From Acidocella aromatica (GTDB lineage Bacteria; Pseudomonadota; Alphaproteobacteria; Acetobacterales; Acetobacteraceae), in contig NZ_JACHFJ010000006.1 of assembly GCF_014201825.1 (NCBI RefSeq), positions 62,001 to 126,000 on the forward strand: a stretch of DNA of 64,000 bases. Direction: 5' to 3'. Below the pieces are notes generated by a model. That model ran no database searches, was not told where the DNA came from, and saw only the letters and a program-made list of their open reading frames with translations. The stretch's first letter is position 1. Each line of letters begins with the position of its first letter. Shown here piece after piece: positions 7,088 to 16,118 of the stretch. A program made the position numbers and the translations under genes.

Positions 7088-8449
7088 GTGGCACTGAAAG
7101 CAACAGAGCGGCGTTCCAACGTCCTTCATCAGCCCTTGGACAGAGGCATGGTCATCGGTGAATTTTGCAGCGGCGCGGGTGGACATGTCACCCTCGGTCT
7201 ATCGCGTGCAGCACCTGCCTACTGGCTCTACGAGATGGCTCACGCGGCAATTCGCCCGGCCCGCGCCTTTGTCGACGTCAGCAGGCTGCTCTTCGAAAAT
7301 TCGGCCAATCCACTCGCCGAGAGCCCTTTCGGCAAATCGCTTCTTGCCGCAGGCGAATTGTTCGAGCGGACGACACGCCGCTTTGCTAAGCCGGAATGGA
7401 ATATAAACTCCACCATCGTCGATGGAGACGTTGTCCCGGTGCAAATCTCCTGCCTGTGGGAGCGGCCGTTCTGCCGCCTTTTACATTTCCGAAGGGCGGT
7501 CGAATATTCGCGGCTTACCGTAGACCCATGCTTACTGATCGTCGCTCCAATGTCCGGCCATTATCCAACGCTGCTGCGAGGAACGGTTCAGGCATTCCTG
7601 CCCAGCCATGACGTCTACATTACCGAATGGGTCGATGCGCGGGCGGTTCCTCTTATCGAAGGCTGCTTCGATCTTGATGACTATATCGACTACGTCATCG
7701 ATATGTTGCATCTGTTCAACGGCGATGTCCATGTCCTGGCCGTTTGCCAGGCTGCGGTTCCGGTCCTGGCAGCCGTTGCGCTGATGGATGCCGACGATCA
7801 TCCTGACATTCCCCGCTCGATGACCCTGATGGGCGGCCCGATTGATACACGGATTAATCCCAGTGTCATCAATAAACTCGCCGAGAGACGCGGTATCGAC
7901 TGGTTCCGCCAGAATGTTATCACACGAGTGCCATTCCCGAATCCTGGCGCCTTGCGGGAGGTTTATCCTGGTTTCCTGCAGCTCTATGGTTTCATGGTGA
8001 TGAACCTGAGCCGTCACATGGAGGAGCACTTCAAACTTTTTCAGCATCTTATCCATGGCGACGGCGATTCCGCCCAGCGGCATCGCGACTTTTACGATGA
8101 ATATCTCGCGGTGGCCGATCTCTGCGCCGAGTTCTACCTCCAGACATGCGATACGGTTTTTATTCGCCACGCTCTGCCAAAAGGCGAGATGACACACCGC
8201 TCCCGTCCAGTCGATCCTGCGCAAATCCGGCATGTGGCGCTTATGACGATCGAAGGAGAACACGATGACATTTGCGGTGTTGGCCAGACTTCGGCCGCGC
8301 TGCGGCTATGCGCGAATCTCCCGGCGAGCCACAAAAAACATTGGTTGCAGCTTGGCGTTGGTCATTACGGCGTGTTCAACGGCGCACGCTTCCGCGCCGA
8401 GATTGTACCACGTGTTAGAGACTTTATCCTCGAAAACGACCATGGCTAG
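7088..8449 (+). CDS. phaZ: Intracellular polyhydroxybutyrate depolymerase PhaZ
   Basis: Up to 453 residues, cytoplasmic alpha/beta hydrolase. The nucleophile region is HVLAVCQAAVPVLAA with C220 as likely catalytic cysteine, and the late GVGHYGVFNG supplies the histidine; this is the Cys-type PhaZ1 pattern. It degrades stored PHB. The family usually begins near YWLYEMAHAAIRPARA, which is residue 45 here, so the GTG start used (7088) gives an unusual N-terminal extension. An ATG at 7080 has the best-spaced ribosome-binding sequence but opens a frame of only five codons overlapping the GTG. The true start is uncertain. Its 3' end overlaps cydC's by four bases. Confidence 0.85.
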   Translation: MALKATERRSNVLHQPLDRGMVIGEFCSGAGGHVTLGLSRAAPAYWLYEMAHAAIRPARAFVDVSRLLFENSANPLAESPFGKSLLAAGELFERTTRRFAKPEWNINSTIVDGDVVPVQISCLWERPFCRLLHFRRAVEYSRLTVDPCLLIVAPMSGHYPTLLRGTVQAFLPSHDVYITEWVDARAVPLIEGCFDLDDYIDYVIDMLHLFNGDVHVLAVCQAAVPVLAAVALMDADDHPDIPRSMTLMGGPIDTRINPSVINKLAERRGIDWFRQNVITRVPFPNPGALREVYPGFLQLYGFMVMNLSRHMEEHFKLFQHLIHGDGDSAQRHRDFYDEYLAVADLCAEFYLQTCDTVFIRHALPKGEMTHRSRPVDPAQIRHVALMTIEGEHDDICGVGQTSAALRLCANLPASHKKHWLQLGVGHYGVFNGARFRAEIVPRVRDFILENDHG

Positions 8450-10113
8450 GGCGGTGACGTTCCATAGCACACGCCCAAGTTCAACACCTTATCGGCCAAA
8501 CGCAGCGCCTGTGGGCGGTGCGTGACAAGCAAGGTCGTGCGGTGGCGCATCAAGCGGGTCAGAGCCTCAAGCACCGCCTGTTCGCTGTGGGCGTCCAGCC
8601 CTTCGGTGGGCTCGTCGAGCAACAGAATTGGGGCGTCCTTGAGGACGGCGCGGGCAATGGCGATGCGCCGCGCCTGCCCGCCGGAGAGATTGCGCCCGCC
8701 CTCGCCGACGATGGTCTCCAGCCCCTCGGGCATGGCCCGCACCTCGTTCAGCAGAGCCGCTTGGCGCAGTGCCTCATGCAGTTCGGCATCCGTCGCATTG
8801 GGGCGGGCGACGAGCAGGTTCTCACGGATGCTGGTGTTGAACAGATGCGTCCGCTGCGCGACCACCGCGCAGAGGCCACGCACGGTCTCACCTTCCAGGG
8901 CTCCGAGCGGCACGCCGCCGATCTCCACCGCGCCGCTCTGGAACTCAAGAAAGCGCAGAAGGACATTGAGCAGACTGGTCTTGCCCGCCCCCGAGGGACC
9001 AACAATGCCGAGGCATCCACCTTGCGGTACATGGAAGCTCAGATGCTCCAATACGTTGGGCTGGCCCTCGCCATAGCGCAACGTGAGGCCGTCCACACGC
9101 ACATCGAAGCGCCGCGGCGCCGCTTCTGGCCGTGCGGGGTCGCGGGTGGCGGGGACAGCATCAGCGATTTCGAAGATGCGCCGAGCCGCCGCCATGATCT
9201 CCCCCAGCGCCTTGAAGGCTGCGGGCAGAGGGGCGGTAATCTCGAAACTGGCGAGAACCAGCAGGCCCAGCATGGCGATATCCGGGCCACTCAACCGCTC
9301 CCCATCCGCCAGAGGCAAGGTGAGCAGCAGGACCAGCCACAGGCTGAGTTGGGCTACCAGCCCGCCCAGGACGCTGCCCGCAGCGCCAATCCCGGCCAGA
9401 CGGCGCTGGGCGCCAAGCTGCGCCACCCCCGTCTCTTCGCAGCGCGCCATCTGCGACGCCAACGCTTGGTCCACGGTCAGTTCGGCGAAGCCGCGCGTGA
9501 GATCGGCGATGTCGGCGGTAAGACGCCCGCGCAAGGCAACCGCCTCGCCCCCCGGGCGATGACCCAGGCGCTGGGCAAGCAGCGGCACGGCCACTCCCGC
9601 AAGAGCCAGACCAACCATGTCCACTCCCGCCACGCGCGGGCTGATCCAGGCGAGGAACGCCCCCATGAGCGGCGTGGCGATGAGCGCCGCCGCACCGGGA
9701 ACAAACACACGCAGATAGAAGGTTTCCAGGCTGTCGATATCGGCGCGGATGCGGCTCAGCAGATCGCCGCTGCGGTATTGTTGCAGCCGCGCAGGAGCCA
9801 GCGGCTCCAGCCTTGTGTAAAACCACACGCGCAGCCGGGTGAGCAGGCGGAAGGTGGCGTCATGGGTGACCAGCCGCTCCAGATACCGCCCCACGGTGCG
9901 CAGGATGGCCAGGCCCCGAATGGCGGCGGCGGGGGTGAAATATTCGATCATCGGCCCGCCATGCCCGGCCAGCGCCATGGCGGCGATAAACCAGCCCGAA
10001 AGCCCCAGCAGCGCGGTATTGGCTAAGCTCACCACGGCGCTCAACCCAACCCCGGCCAGCCCCCAGCGCCATTCCCCGCGCAGCAATTTCAGCAGCCGCC
10101 ACATGTCGCTCAT
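8446..10113 (-). CDS. cydC: CydC, heterodimeric thiol-exporting ABC transporter subunit
   Basis: 555 residues: N-terminal six-helix membrane domain (about 1-310) and C-terminal ATPase with Walker A GPSGAGKTS, signature LSGGQARR and Walker B LLLDEP. CydDC exports cysteine/glutathione to the periplasm and is needed to assemble cytochrome bd. Its ATG overlaps the cydD stop (ATGA). Distal gene of cydABDC. Confidence 0.92.
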   Translation of the reverse strand: MSDMWRLLKLLRGEWRWGLAGVGLSAVVSLANTALLGLSGWFIAAMALAGHGGPMIEYFTPAAAIRGLAILRTVGRYLERLVTHDATFRLLTRLRVWFYTRLEPLAPARLQQYRSGDLLSRIRADIDSLETFYLRVFVPGAAALIATPLMGAFLAWISPRVAGVDMVGLALAGVAVPLLAQRLGHRPGGEAVALRGRLTADIADLTRGFAELTVDQALASQMARCEETGVAQLGAQRRLAGIGAAGSVLGGLVAQLSLWLVLLLTLPLADGERLSGPDIAMLGLLVLASFEITAPLPAAFKALGEIMAAARRIFEIADAVPATRDPARPEAAPRRFDVRVDGLTLRYGEGQPNVLEHLSFHVPQGGCLGIVGPSGAGKTSLLNVLLRFLEFQSGAVEIGGVPLGALEGETVRGLCAVVAQRTHLFNTSIRENLLVARPNATDAELHEALRQAALLNEVRAMPEGLETIVGEGGRNLSGGQARRIAIARAVLKDAPILLLDEPTEGLDAHSEQAVLEALTRLMRHRTTLLVTHRPQALRLADKVLNLGVCYGTSPP

Positions 10114-11876
10114 GCAGCCCCCCCATAGGCGGCGAGCGCCGCCGCATAAGCCCCAGGCCGAGCGCGCAGTTCGGCGGGCGTGCCGGTTTCCACGACCCGC
10201 CCATCCGCCAGCACCACGATGCGGTCGGCATCGGCCACGCTCTCCAGCCGGTGGGCGATGACCAGCACCGCGCGGTCACGCGTCTGGGTCGCCACAGCAT
10301 GATTGACGGCGGCGGCGGCAGCAGCATCCAGGCTGGCATCGGCTTCGTCCAGAATCAACAGATCCGCGTCCTTCAGTAGGGCGCGTGCCAAAGCCAGGCG
10401 GCGGATCTCCCCGCCCGAAAGCCCCTGGCCATGCTCGCCGACGAGACTGTCATAGCCCCGTGGCAGGCGTTCGATGAAGCCCGCAGCCCCTGCGGCCTCG
10501 GCGGCGGCGCGCAATTCCGTTTCGGTAGCGTCAGGTTTGGCGAGGCGGAGATTTTCCGCGATGCTGCCGTGGAAAATGGTCGGCGCCTGGGGCAGCCACG
10601 CCACGCGGGCGAACCAGCCTTGCGGGTCGATGCCGCGCAGATCCACGCCATCCACAACGATGCGCCCGGCATCCGGCGTTGCCAGCCCCAGCAGCAGCCT
10701 CGCCAGCGTGCTTTTGCCGCCGCCGCTTGGGCCGATGAGCGCGACACGCTCACCTTGCTTCAGCGTCAGGTCAATGCCGCGCAGCACCGGCTGGCCCGAC
10801 CTGTAGCTAAAATCCACGCCCTCCAGGCTAATCATGCGGATACGCGCGTCGGGCAACTTGCCTTGGGTAGAGAGGCGTTCAGGGGCGGGCGTTTCCAGCA
10901 ACGCCACGATCTGCTCCGCGGCGGCGACGGCCTCCATCCGCGCATGGTGCTGCGTGCCCATCGCCCGCAGCGGCCGGTAGAATTCCGGGGCCAACAGCAG
11001 CACGTAGAACCCGGGCAGGAGGGACATCTCGCCGTAGTAAAGCCGGAAGCCGATATAGACGGCAATCATGGCGATGGAGAGCGTGGCGAAGAACTCCAAC
11101 ACCAGCGCCGAGAGGAACGCCACCCGCAGCACCGCCATCACGCTATGGCGGTATTCGTCGGACATGCGCTCGACGATCCGCGCCTCGATCCGGCTGGCGT
11201 TGAACAGTTTCAGCGTGGTCAGTCCCTCGATCACATCGAAGAAATGCGCGCTCATGCGCGCGAGGCGCCGCCATTGACGCTGGTTGAGCTGCTCCGCCCC
11301 CTTGCCGACGATCACCATGAACAGCGGGATCAGCGGCGCGCTGGCCAGCATGATGAGGCCGGAAACCCAGTCGGCAGGGAAGGCGAAGGCCAGCAGCGCG
11401 GCGGGGATGAACATGGCCAGCGCCGCTTGCGGCAGATAAGCGCTGTAATATTGGTCGAGCTTGTCCAGCCCGTCGGTGAGCAAGGCGGCGAGCGCGCCGC
11501 TGGCCTGGCCCTGCACAGAGCTTGTCCCCAATGAAGCGAGCTTGGCATGCAACTCGCGCCGCAACGTCTGCTTGGCCCCCGCAGCCGCCGCGAAGGCGAG
11601 GCGCTCCGACGCCACCCCGGCCAGGGCGCGCGCGGCGAAAATGCCGAGCAGCGCCCATAGCCAGGGCCAAGTGGCGGCGAGGCCGAGATGGCGGGTCACC
11701 ACGCCATCAACGATCCGCGCCAACGCCCAGGCTTGCGCCACCAGCAGCAGCCCGCCACAGCTCCCCGCCGTCACCGCGCCCAGCAATGCGGCGCGCACCG
11801 GCTTGGCCCGGCCGCGCAGCCAAGCGTTGAGCCGTTTGGCGGTGGCGCGGGACATTGGCGGGGCGTGGGTAGCCAT
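10110..11876 (-). CDS. cydD: CydD, heterodimeric thiol-exporting ABC transporter subunit
   Basis: 588 residues: membrane domain in residues ~25-330, then ATPase with Walker A GPSGGGKST, signature LSGGEIRRLALARAL and Walker B LLILDEAD. Partner of CydC. It begins 12 bases downstream of the cydB stop, and its end overlaps cydC, so the four cyd genes appear to be one transcription unit. Confidence 0.92.
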   Translation of the reverse strand: MATHAPPMSRATAKRLNAWLRGRAKPVRAALLGAVTAGSCGGLLLVAQAWALARIVDGVVTRHLGLAATWPWLWALLGIFAARALAGVASERLAFAAAAGAKQTLRRELHAKLASLGTSSVQGQASGALAALLTDGLDKLDQYYSAYLPQAALAMFIPAALLAFAFPADWVSGLIMLASAPLIPLFMVIVGKGAEQLNQRQWRRLARMSAHFFDVIEGLTTLKLFNASRIEARIVERMSDEYRHSVMAVLRVAFLSALVLEFFATLSIAMIAVYIGFRLYYGEMSLLPGFYVLLLAPEFYRPLRAMGTQHHARMEAVAAAEQIVALLETPAPERLSTQGKLPDARIRMISLEGVDFSYRSGQPVLRGIDLTLKQGERVALIGPSGGGKSTLARLLLGLATPDAGRIVVDGVDLRGIDPQGWFARVAWLPQAPTIFHGSIAENLRLAKPDATETELRAAAEAAGAAGFIERLPRGYDSLVGEHGQGLSGGEIRRLALARALLKDADLLILDEADASLDAAAAAAVNHAVATQTRDRAVLVIAHRLESVADADRIVVLADGRVVETGTPAELRARPGAYAAALAAYGGAA

Positions 11877-11888
11877 GGCGGGCGGCCT

Positions 11889-12932
11889 TTAGTGGTAGGC
11901 GGCCAGGGCGGAGACCCGCGCCCGGAACACCCAGAGCTGATAGGCGTTGTACATCAGCATGATCGGGAAGAATCCGCCCATGGCCAGGGTGAAGGTGAAG
12001 AGCGATACGGCCGGGCTGGCGCCGGAATAGATCGTCCAGGTGCCGGGGATGAGCCAGGGATAGATTGTGGCCATCATCGCCCCGGCCATGATGGCCACGC
12101 CGAGATTGAGCCACAGGATCGCGGCCAGATCGCGGTCATGCGCCACGGCGCGGCGCATTTGCACCGCGGCGAACACCACCGCCAGCGGTACCAGCGCCCA
12201 GAGCGCCGCATCCGGCCCCAGCCATTTCCGTGCGGCCCAGGGGAAGAGCTCGGCACTGGCCGCCAGCGTGATCACCACCGCCGCCAAGGCGAGGTAGAAG
12301 ATGCGGTTGGTCCACGCCGCAGCCTGCTGGCGGATCGGTTCGGCTTTCTCGAACCGGGCGCGGATGAACAACACCCCGGAGAGCGTGACCGCGACAACCG
12401 CCGCCACGCCGGTCCACAGGCTGAAGGGCGAGATGAAGCGCCAGGGACCGCCGACATAAGTGGGCACCGTGCCGGGCGTGTTGGTGAGCGGGAAGCCCTG
12501 CAGCACCGCGCCCACCGCCATGCCGCCGAAGAACGCGGTGACCAGGCTGGAGACGCCGAAGGCGATGTCGGAGAAACGCTGCCAGCGGGCCTCGGCCAGA
12601 TGGCGGAATTCCAGCGCCACGGCGCGGGTGATCATGCCCCACAGCGCCAGCGCCAGCGGCACCATCAGGTAGGGAAAGGCCGAGCCGTAGACGAAGGGGA
12701 AGGTGCCGAACAGCACCCCGCCCGCCACGATCAGCCAGGTCTCGTTGGCGTCCCATGTGCCCGCCATGGCGGACATGATCGCGCCGCGCTCATGCTCGCT
12801 GCGCACGAACAGGGAGAAGATGCCGGCGCCGAGATCGGCGCCGTCGAGCAGCACGTAGAGCAGCACGCTGAAATCCAGCGCAATCCACCAAGCGAAGGTG
12901 ACGAGGCTCTGAATCTGGGTCAAACCGTTCAT
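11889..12932 (-). CDS. cydB: Cytochrome bd ubiquinol oxidase subunit II
   Basis: 347 residues, multi-pass inner-membrane protein. Typical CydB segments include LLDGADLGAGIFSLF near residue 30 and GTWDANETWLIVAGG at about 58-72. With CydA it forms the quinol oxidase. ATG at 12932 is chosen (AAGGAAT upstream) over a longer in-frame reading to 13040 that would enter cydA. Confidence 0.93.
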   Translation of the reverse strand: MNGLTQIQSLVTFAWWIALDFSVLLYVLLDGADLGAGIFSLFVRSEHERGAIMSAMAGTWDANETWLIVAGGVLFGTFPFVYGSAFPYLMVPLALALWGMITRAVALEFRHLAEARWQRFSDIAFGVSSLVTAFFGGMAVGAVLQGFPLTNTPGTVPTYVGGPWRFISPFSLWTGVAAVVAVTLSGVLFIRARFEKAEPIRQQAAAWTNRIFYLALAAVVITLAASAELFPWAARKWLGPDAALWALVPLAVVFAAVQMRRAVAHDRDLAAILWLNLGVAIMAGAMMATIYPWLIPGTWTIYSGASPAVSLFTFTLAMGGFFPIMLMYNAYQLWVFRARVSALAAYH

Positions 12933-12960
12933 GATGAAATTCCTTTCGGTATGACGGGGA

Positions 12961-14403
12961 TCAGATGGGACGGATGTAGGAAGGCAGGGCGTCCGGATCG
13001 TGCTTGGGCACTTCCAGCTCACCCAGATGCTGGTGCCCATCCGCCGCCACGGGGCTGGTGAGGTCCGGCCCCATGCGCATCAGCTTGGCCAGGAAGTACC
13101 AGACGCTGGCCCAGACCACGATTTCGAACGCCATGTAGCCCGCCAGCCAGAGTGCGGCTTCCAGCACGCCCATATGGCTAACGCCGTCCTCGGTGCGCAT
13201 CAGCCCGTACACCACCCAGGGCTGGCGGCAGATCTCGCGCACCCACCAGCCGCACCAGACGGAGATGTAAGGCAGGAACCCAGCCACGATGACCGCGCGC
13301 AGGAACCAACGGTGGCGGCTGACGCGCTCGGCGCTGAGGCGTCCGCGCAGGGCCAGCCACGCGCCCCAGAACCCCAGCAGCACCAGCGCCCCGCCAGCGG
13401 CGACCATGACGCGGAAGCTGTAGAAGGGGATTAGCACCGGCGGGCGGTCCTGCGCCGGGATGTCATCCAGCCCGGTGACCTTGCCGTTCCACGTATGGGT
13501 TTCGATCAGGCTCAGCGCGTGCGGGATGGAGATCGACCAGGCGAAATCATCGCCCGCCGCGTTGGGCCAGCCGATCACCTGCCAGGAGGTGTCCACAGAA
13601 CCATCCGGGTTGTAGGTGTGGTAATGGCCTTCCATGGCGGCGAGGGCAGCCGCCTGATCGTCGGCTACCACGCGGCCCAGCCCGTCGCCCAGATAGACCT
13701 GCAACGGCGCCACCACGGCCAGCGCCAGGATCGAGGGTTTGAGCGCGCGCTGAAAAAGCGCAACATGTTGCCCCTTCAGGATGAACCAGGCCGAAACCGC
13801 GGCGGCGAAGCAGAGGGCAAGCTCGAACGCGGCCAGCAGCATGTGCGGAAAGCCGAGCAGCACATCCGGGTTGAGCAGCGCCGCCCCCCAATCCACAACC
13901 TGGAAGAAGCCGTCCTTGAGCACCACACCGGCAGGCGTCTGCATCCAGGAATTGGCGTCCAGGATCCACATCGCCGAGAGGCTGGAAGACAGTGCGACGT
14001 TGAAGGTGGCGAAGAGGTGCATCTTGCGGCTGATCTTGCCCCAGCCGAAGATCATCAGTCCGATGAACCCGGCCTCGTACATGAAGGCGGTGATCGTCTC
14101 ATAGCCCAGCACTTGGCCGAAGAACGGCCCCGCCGCCTGCGAGAACGGGCCGTAGAGAATGCCAAACGCCATCTCCATGGTAATGCCCGTGGCGACGCCG
14201 GCGGCGAAGTTGACGATGAACAGCTTCTCGAAGAAGCGCACCAAGCGGTACCAATGCTCATCATTGCTGCGTACCCAGCGCCATTCGGCAAGGAACAAGA
14301 GCGCCGCAAGCCCGATGGTAAGCGGCGGGTAGAGGATATGCATGGAGGTGATCCAGGCAAAATCCAACCGTGACAGGAACACGGCGAGCGCATTGCTTTG
14401 CAT
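12961..14403 (-). CDS. cydA: Cytochrome bd-type quinol oxidase subunit I, cyanide-insensitive (CioA-like) type
   Basis: 480 residues. The haem-ligand region HILYPPLTIG (H near position 19), a second histidine in HMLLAAFELAL and the quinol motif GDGLGRVVADDQ are visible. The periplasmic Q-loop is short and the late segment GRQPWVVYGLMRTEDGVS is of the CIO type rather than the long-loop E. coli type. It oxidises quinol and reduces oxygen with high affinity. GGAG lies eight bases before the ATG; a GTG three codons upstream is an alternative. Confidence 0.92.
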   Translation of the reverse strand: MQSNALAVFLSRLDFAWITSMHILYPPLTIGLAALLFLAEWRWVRSNDEHWYRLVRFFEKLFIVNFAAGVATGITMEMAFGILYGPFSQAAGPFFGQVLGYETITAFMYEAGFIGLMIFGWGKISRKMHLFATFNVALSSSLSAMWILDANSWMQTPAGVVLKDGFFQVVDWGAALLNPDVLLGFPHMLLAAFELALCFAAAVSAWFILKGQHVALFQRALKPSILALAVVAPLQVYLGDGLGRVVADDQAAALAAMEGHYHTYNPDGSVDTSWQVIGWPNAAGDDFAWSISIPHALSLIETHTWNGKVTGLDDIPAQDRPPVLIPFYSFRVMVAAGGALVLLGFWGAWLALRGRLSAERVSRHRWFLRAVIVAGFLPYISVWCGWWVREICRQPWVVYGLMRTEDGVSHMGVLEAALWLAGYMAFEIVVWASVWYFLAKLMRMGPDLTSPVAADGHQHLGELEVPKHDPDALPSYIRPI

Positions 14404-14494
14404 TGTTAACACTCCGTTGTTTTAAATAACAGTCCAGCTCGTGGCCGCGCGGGCGGGCTATTACCTCATGAAAACCGGCGTTTAGCCCGTTGGG

Positions 14495-15100
14495 CTAGAA
14501 TTCAGGCTCCATATCGTCACCAGGCGGCGCGGCCTCCGCGCGGCGGCGCGCGTTGCGGCCCAGCACGGGCAGGCGGTTCTTGAGTTCGAGCAGACTGACC
14601 ACACGGCTGCCGAGCTTGAGCAGCTGCACCAGCTCCCTGGTGTCGAGCTTGCTCACCTCATCCGCCCAGCCGACCAGCAGCTCGATCAGATCGTGCATCT
14701 CGCGCAGCTTGTTCTGGGCAAGCTTATCGCTTTCGCTGGCGGGCTGCGCCACGATCAAATCGCGCAGCACCGAGAGCGTGGGGTCCACCTCGCGCCGGCG
14801 GCGCTGCTCGGCCAGGGTGCGTACAATTTCCCAGATATCGTCGGGCGTGGAGAAATGCTCCCGCCGGTCGCCCGGCAGGTGCTGCAGGCGGACCAGCCGC
14901 CAGGATTGCAGCTCCTTCAGCCCCATCGAGACGTTGGAGCGCGAGAAATCCAGTTTCTGCGCGATCTCGTCAGCCGGCAGAGGACGGTCCGAGATGTAGA
15001 GCAGCGCGTAGATCTGCCCCACGGTGCGGTTGATGCCCCAACGGCTGCCCATCTCGCCGAAATGAAGCACGAAGGCTTCAGTAAGCGGTGACAACTCCAT
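14495..15100 (-). CDS. GbsR/MarR-family transcriptional regulator
   Basis: 201 residues. An N-terminal winged-helix domain (GINRTVGQIYALLYISDRPL, then SRSNVSMGLKEL as likely recognition helix) is followed by a helical dimerisation region and an acidic end. GbsR-like proteins are MarR relatives. It stands 91 bp upstream of cydA in the same direction, so it is the likely regulator of the oxidase operon. A perfect 12-bp inverted repeat abuts its start codon, suggesting autorepression. The ligand is unknown. Confidence 0.85.
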   Translation of the reverse strand: MELSPLTEAFVLHFGEMGSRWGINRTVGQIYALLYISDRPLPADEIAQKLDFSRSNVSMGLKELQSWRLVRLQHLPGDRREHFSTPDDIWEIVRTLAEQRRRREVDPTLSVLRDLIVAQPASESDKLAQNKLREMHDLIELLVGWADEVSKLDTRELVQLLKLGSRVVSLLELKNRLPVLGRNARRRAEAAPPGDDMEPEF

Positions 15101-15103
15101 TTT

Positions 15104-15133
15104 CTGTTCTTTCAGTCTTTTCTGAAAGAACAG
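15104..15133. promoter_or_regulatory. Perfect 12-bp inverted repeat over the regulator's translation start
   Basis: Arms CTGTTCTTTCAG and CTGAAAGAACAG are separated by six bases, ending three bases before the regulator ATG at 15100. Likely the regulator's own operator; in RNA it would form a 12-bp hairpin covering the ribosome-binding region. No second copy was found in front of cydA. Confidence 0.7.
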
Positions 15134-15161
15134 GTATTTCCAAAACAGCCTCGCGACAAGC

Positions 15162-15186
15162 GATGAGACTGCATGGCAGTTTCATC
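15162..15186. repeat. Near-perfect inverted repeat upstream of the GbsR-like gene
   Basis: GATGAGACTGC and GCAGTTTCATC flank ATG; 10 of 11 positions pair (one G-T wobble). It lies between the tauE-like gene end and the regulator start and could be an operator or an RNA hairpin ending the sulfur operon. Confidence 0.4.
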
Positions 15187-15334
15187 CTTGCATGTTCTTA
15201 CCGCATGGCTGGAGGAAGGGACCATGCTTCGGCATTCACGGGTAGCCTTGCATCCGTTTTGGCGCCCACGCCTGCTGTTTGCACAGAAGCGCCCCTCAAA
15301 AAATTATAACACCGCCGAGGGATAAAGGTTGGGT

Positions 15335-16114
15335 TCAGCCAGCCAGGCTGCGCGCGAGCATATAGAGCGCAACAAGACAGATCAGCCCGGCGAACAGGGT
15401 CGTCAGCCGTCCGCGCTGGGCGGCCAGGCGCCGCGCGGCGCCTGAGCCTGCCATCCCGCCGACGAGACCGCCGCTGATGAACAACGCCGCCAACCGCCAA
15501 TCCACCAGCCCGGAGCTGGCGTAATTGGCCGCCGTGGTTAGGCCGAAAGCCGTGACGGCGACAAGCGAGGTGGCCACCGCGTTGAGGATTGGCATGGCGG
15601 CGGAGCCGATCAGCGCCGGCACGATGAGAAACCCGCCGCCAATACCAAAGAACCCCGAGAAAGCCCCCGTACCGAAACCAAAGGCGGCGACGCGGGGGGC
15701 ATTCCGGCTGTTGCAGTCCGGGCATGGCTGGTCTGGCGCGTTGCGGTGGCGCAGCATCAGCCCGGCGACCACCAGCATCAGAAGCGCGAATAGGAACAGC
15801 AGGCGCTGGCCGTCGCACGCCTTGCCCAGCGAGAACCCCAGTGCCGCCCCCAGTACGCCCGCCGCAGCGAACGCGCCGCCACAGCGCCAGCGTACATTGC
15901 CCGCACGGGCGTGATGGAACAGCCCGGTGGCGGCATTGGCTGCCACCGCCAAAGCGGAGGTGCCGATAGCCATATGCGGGTCGCGCACCCCCACCACGTA
16001 GAGCATCAGCGGCACGGCCAGGATGGAGCCGCCACCGCCCACCAGCCCTAGTGTAAAGCCGACCACCCCACCCGAGAGCAGGGCCAGCGCGCTGTGCAAG
16101 GTGTCGAGGACCAT
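15335..16114 (-). CDS. TauE/SafE-family anion (sulfite/sulfoacetate) exporter
   Basis: 259 residues, about eight hydrophobic helices in two similar halves. The halves carry GLVGGGGSILAVPLMLYV (residues ~23-40) and GFFGIGGGFLIVPALI, the repeated glycine-rich motif of the family. It probably exports sulfite or thiosulfate made from persulfide oxidation by the upstream hydrolase. A CPDC motif lies in the central loop (near residue 131). Last gene of the trxC operon, four bases after the hydrolase gene. Confidence 0.85.
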   Translation of the reverse strand: MVLDTLHSALALLSGGVVGFTLGLVGGGGSILAVPLMLYVVGVRDPHMAIGTSALAVAANAATGLFHHARAGNVRWRCGGAFAAAGVLGAALGFSLGKACDGQRLLFLFALLMLVVAGLMLRHRNAPDQPCPDCNSRNAPRVAAFGFGTGAFSGFFGIGGGFLIVPALIGSAAMPILNAVATSLVAVTAFGLTTAANYASSGLVDWRLAALFISGGLVGGMAGSGAARRLAAQRGRLTTLFAGLICLVALYMLARSLAG

Positions 16115-16118
16115 TACG

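Noticed and set aside
11688-13061. Plus-strand frame of 457 codons opposite cydD/cydB
   Set aside because: Composition is His/Arg/Gln-rich as expected of a complement frame; the minus strand holds clear cyd genes.
13495-14373. Plus-strand frame of 292 codons opposite cydA
   Set aside because: Antisense shadow; no motif.
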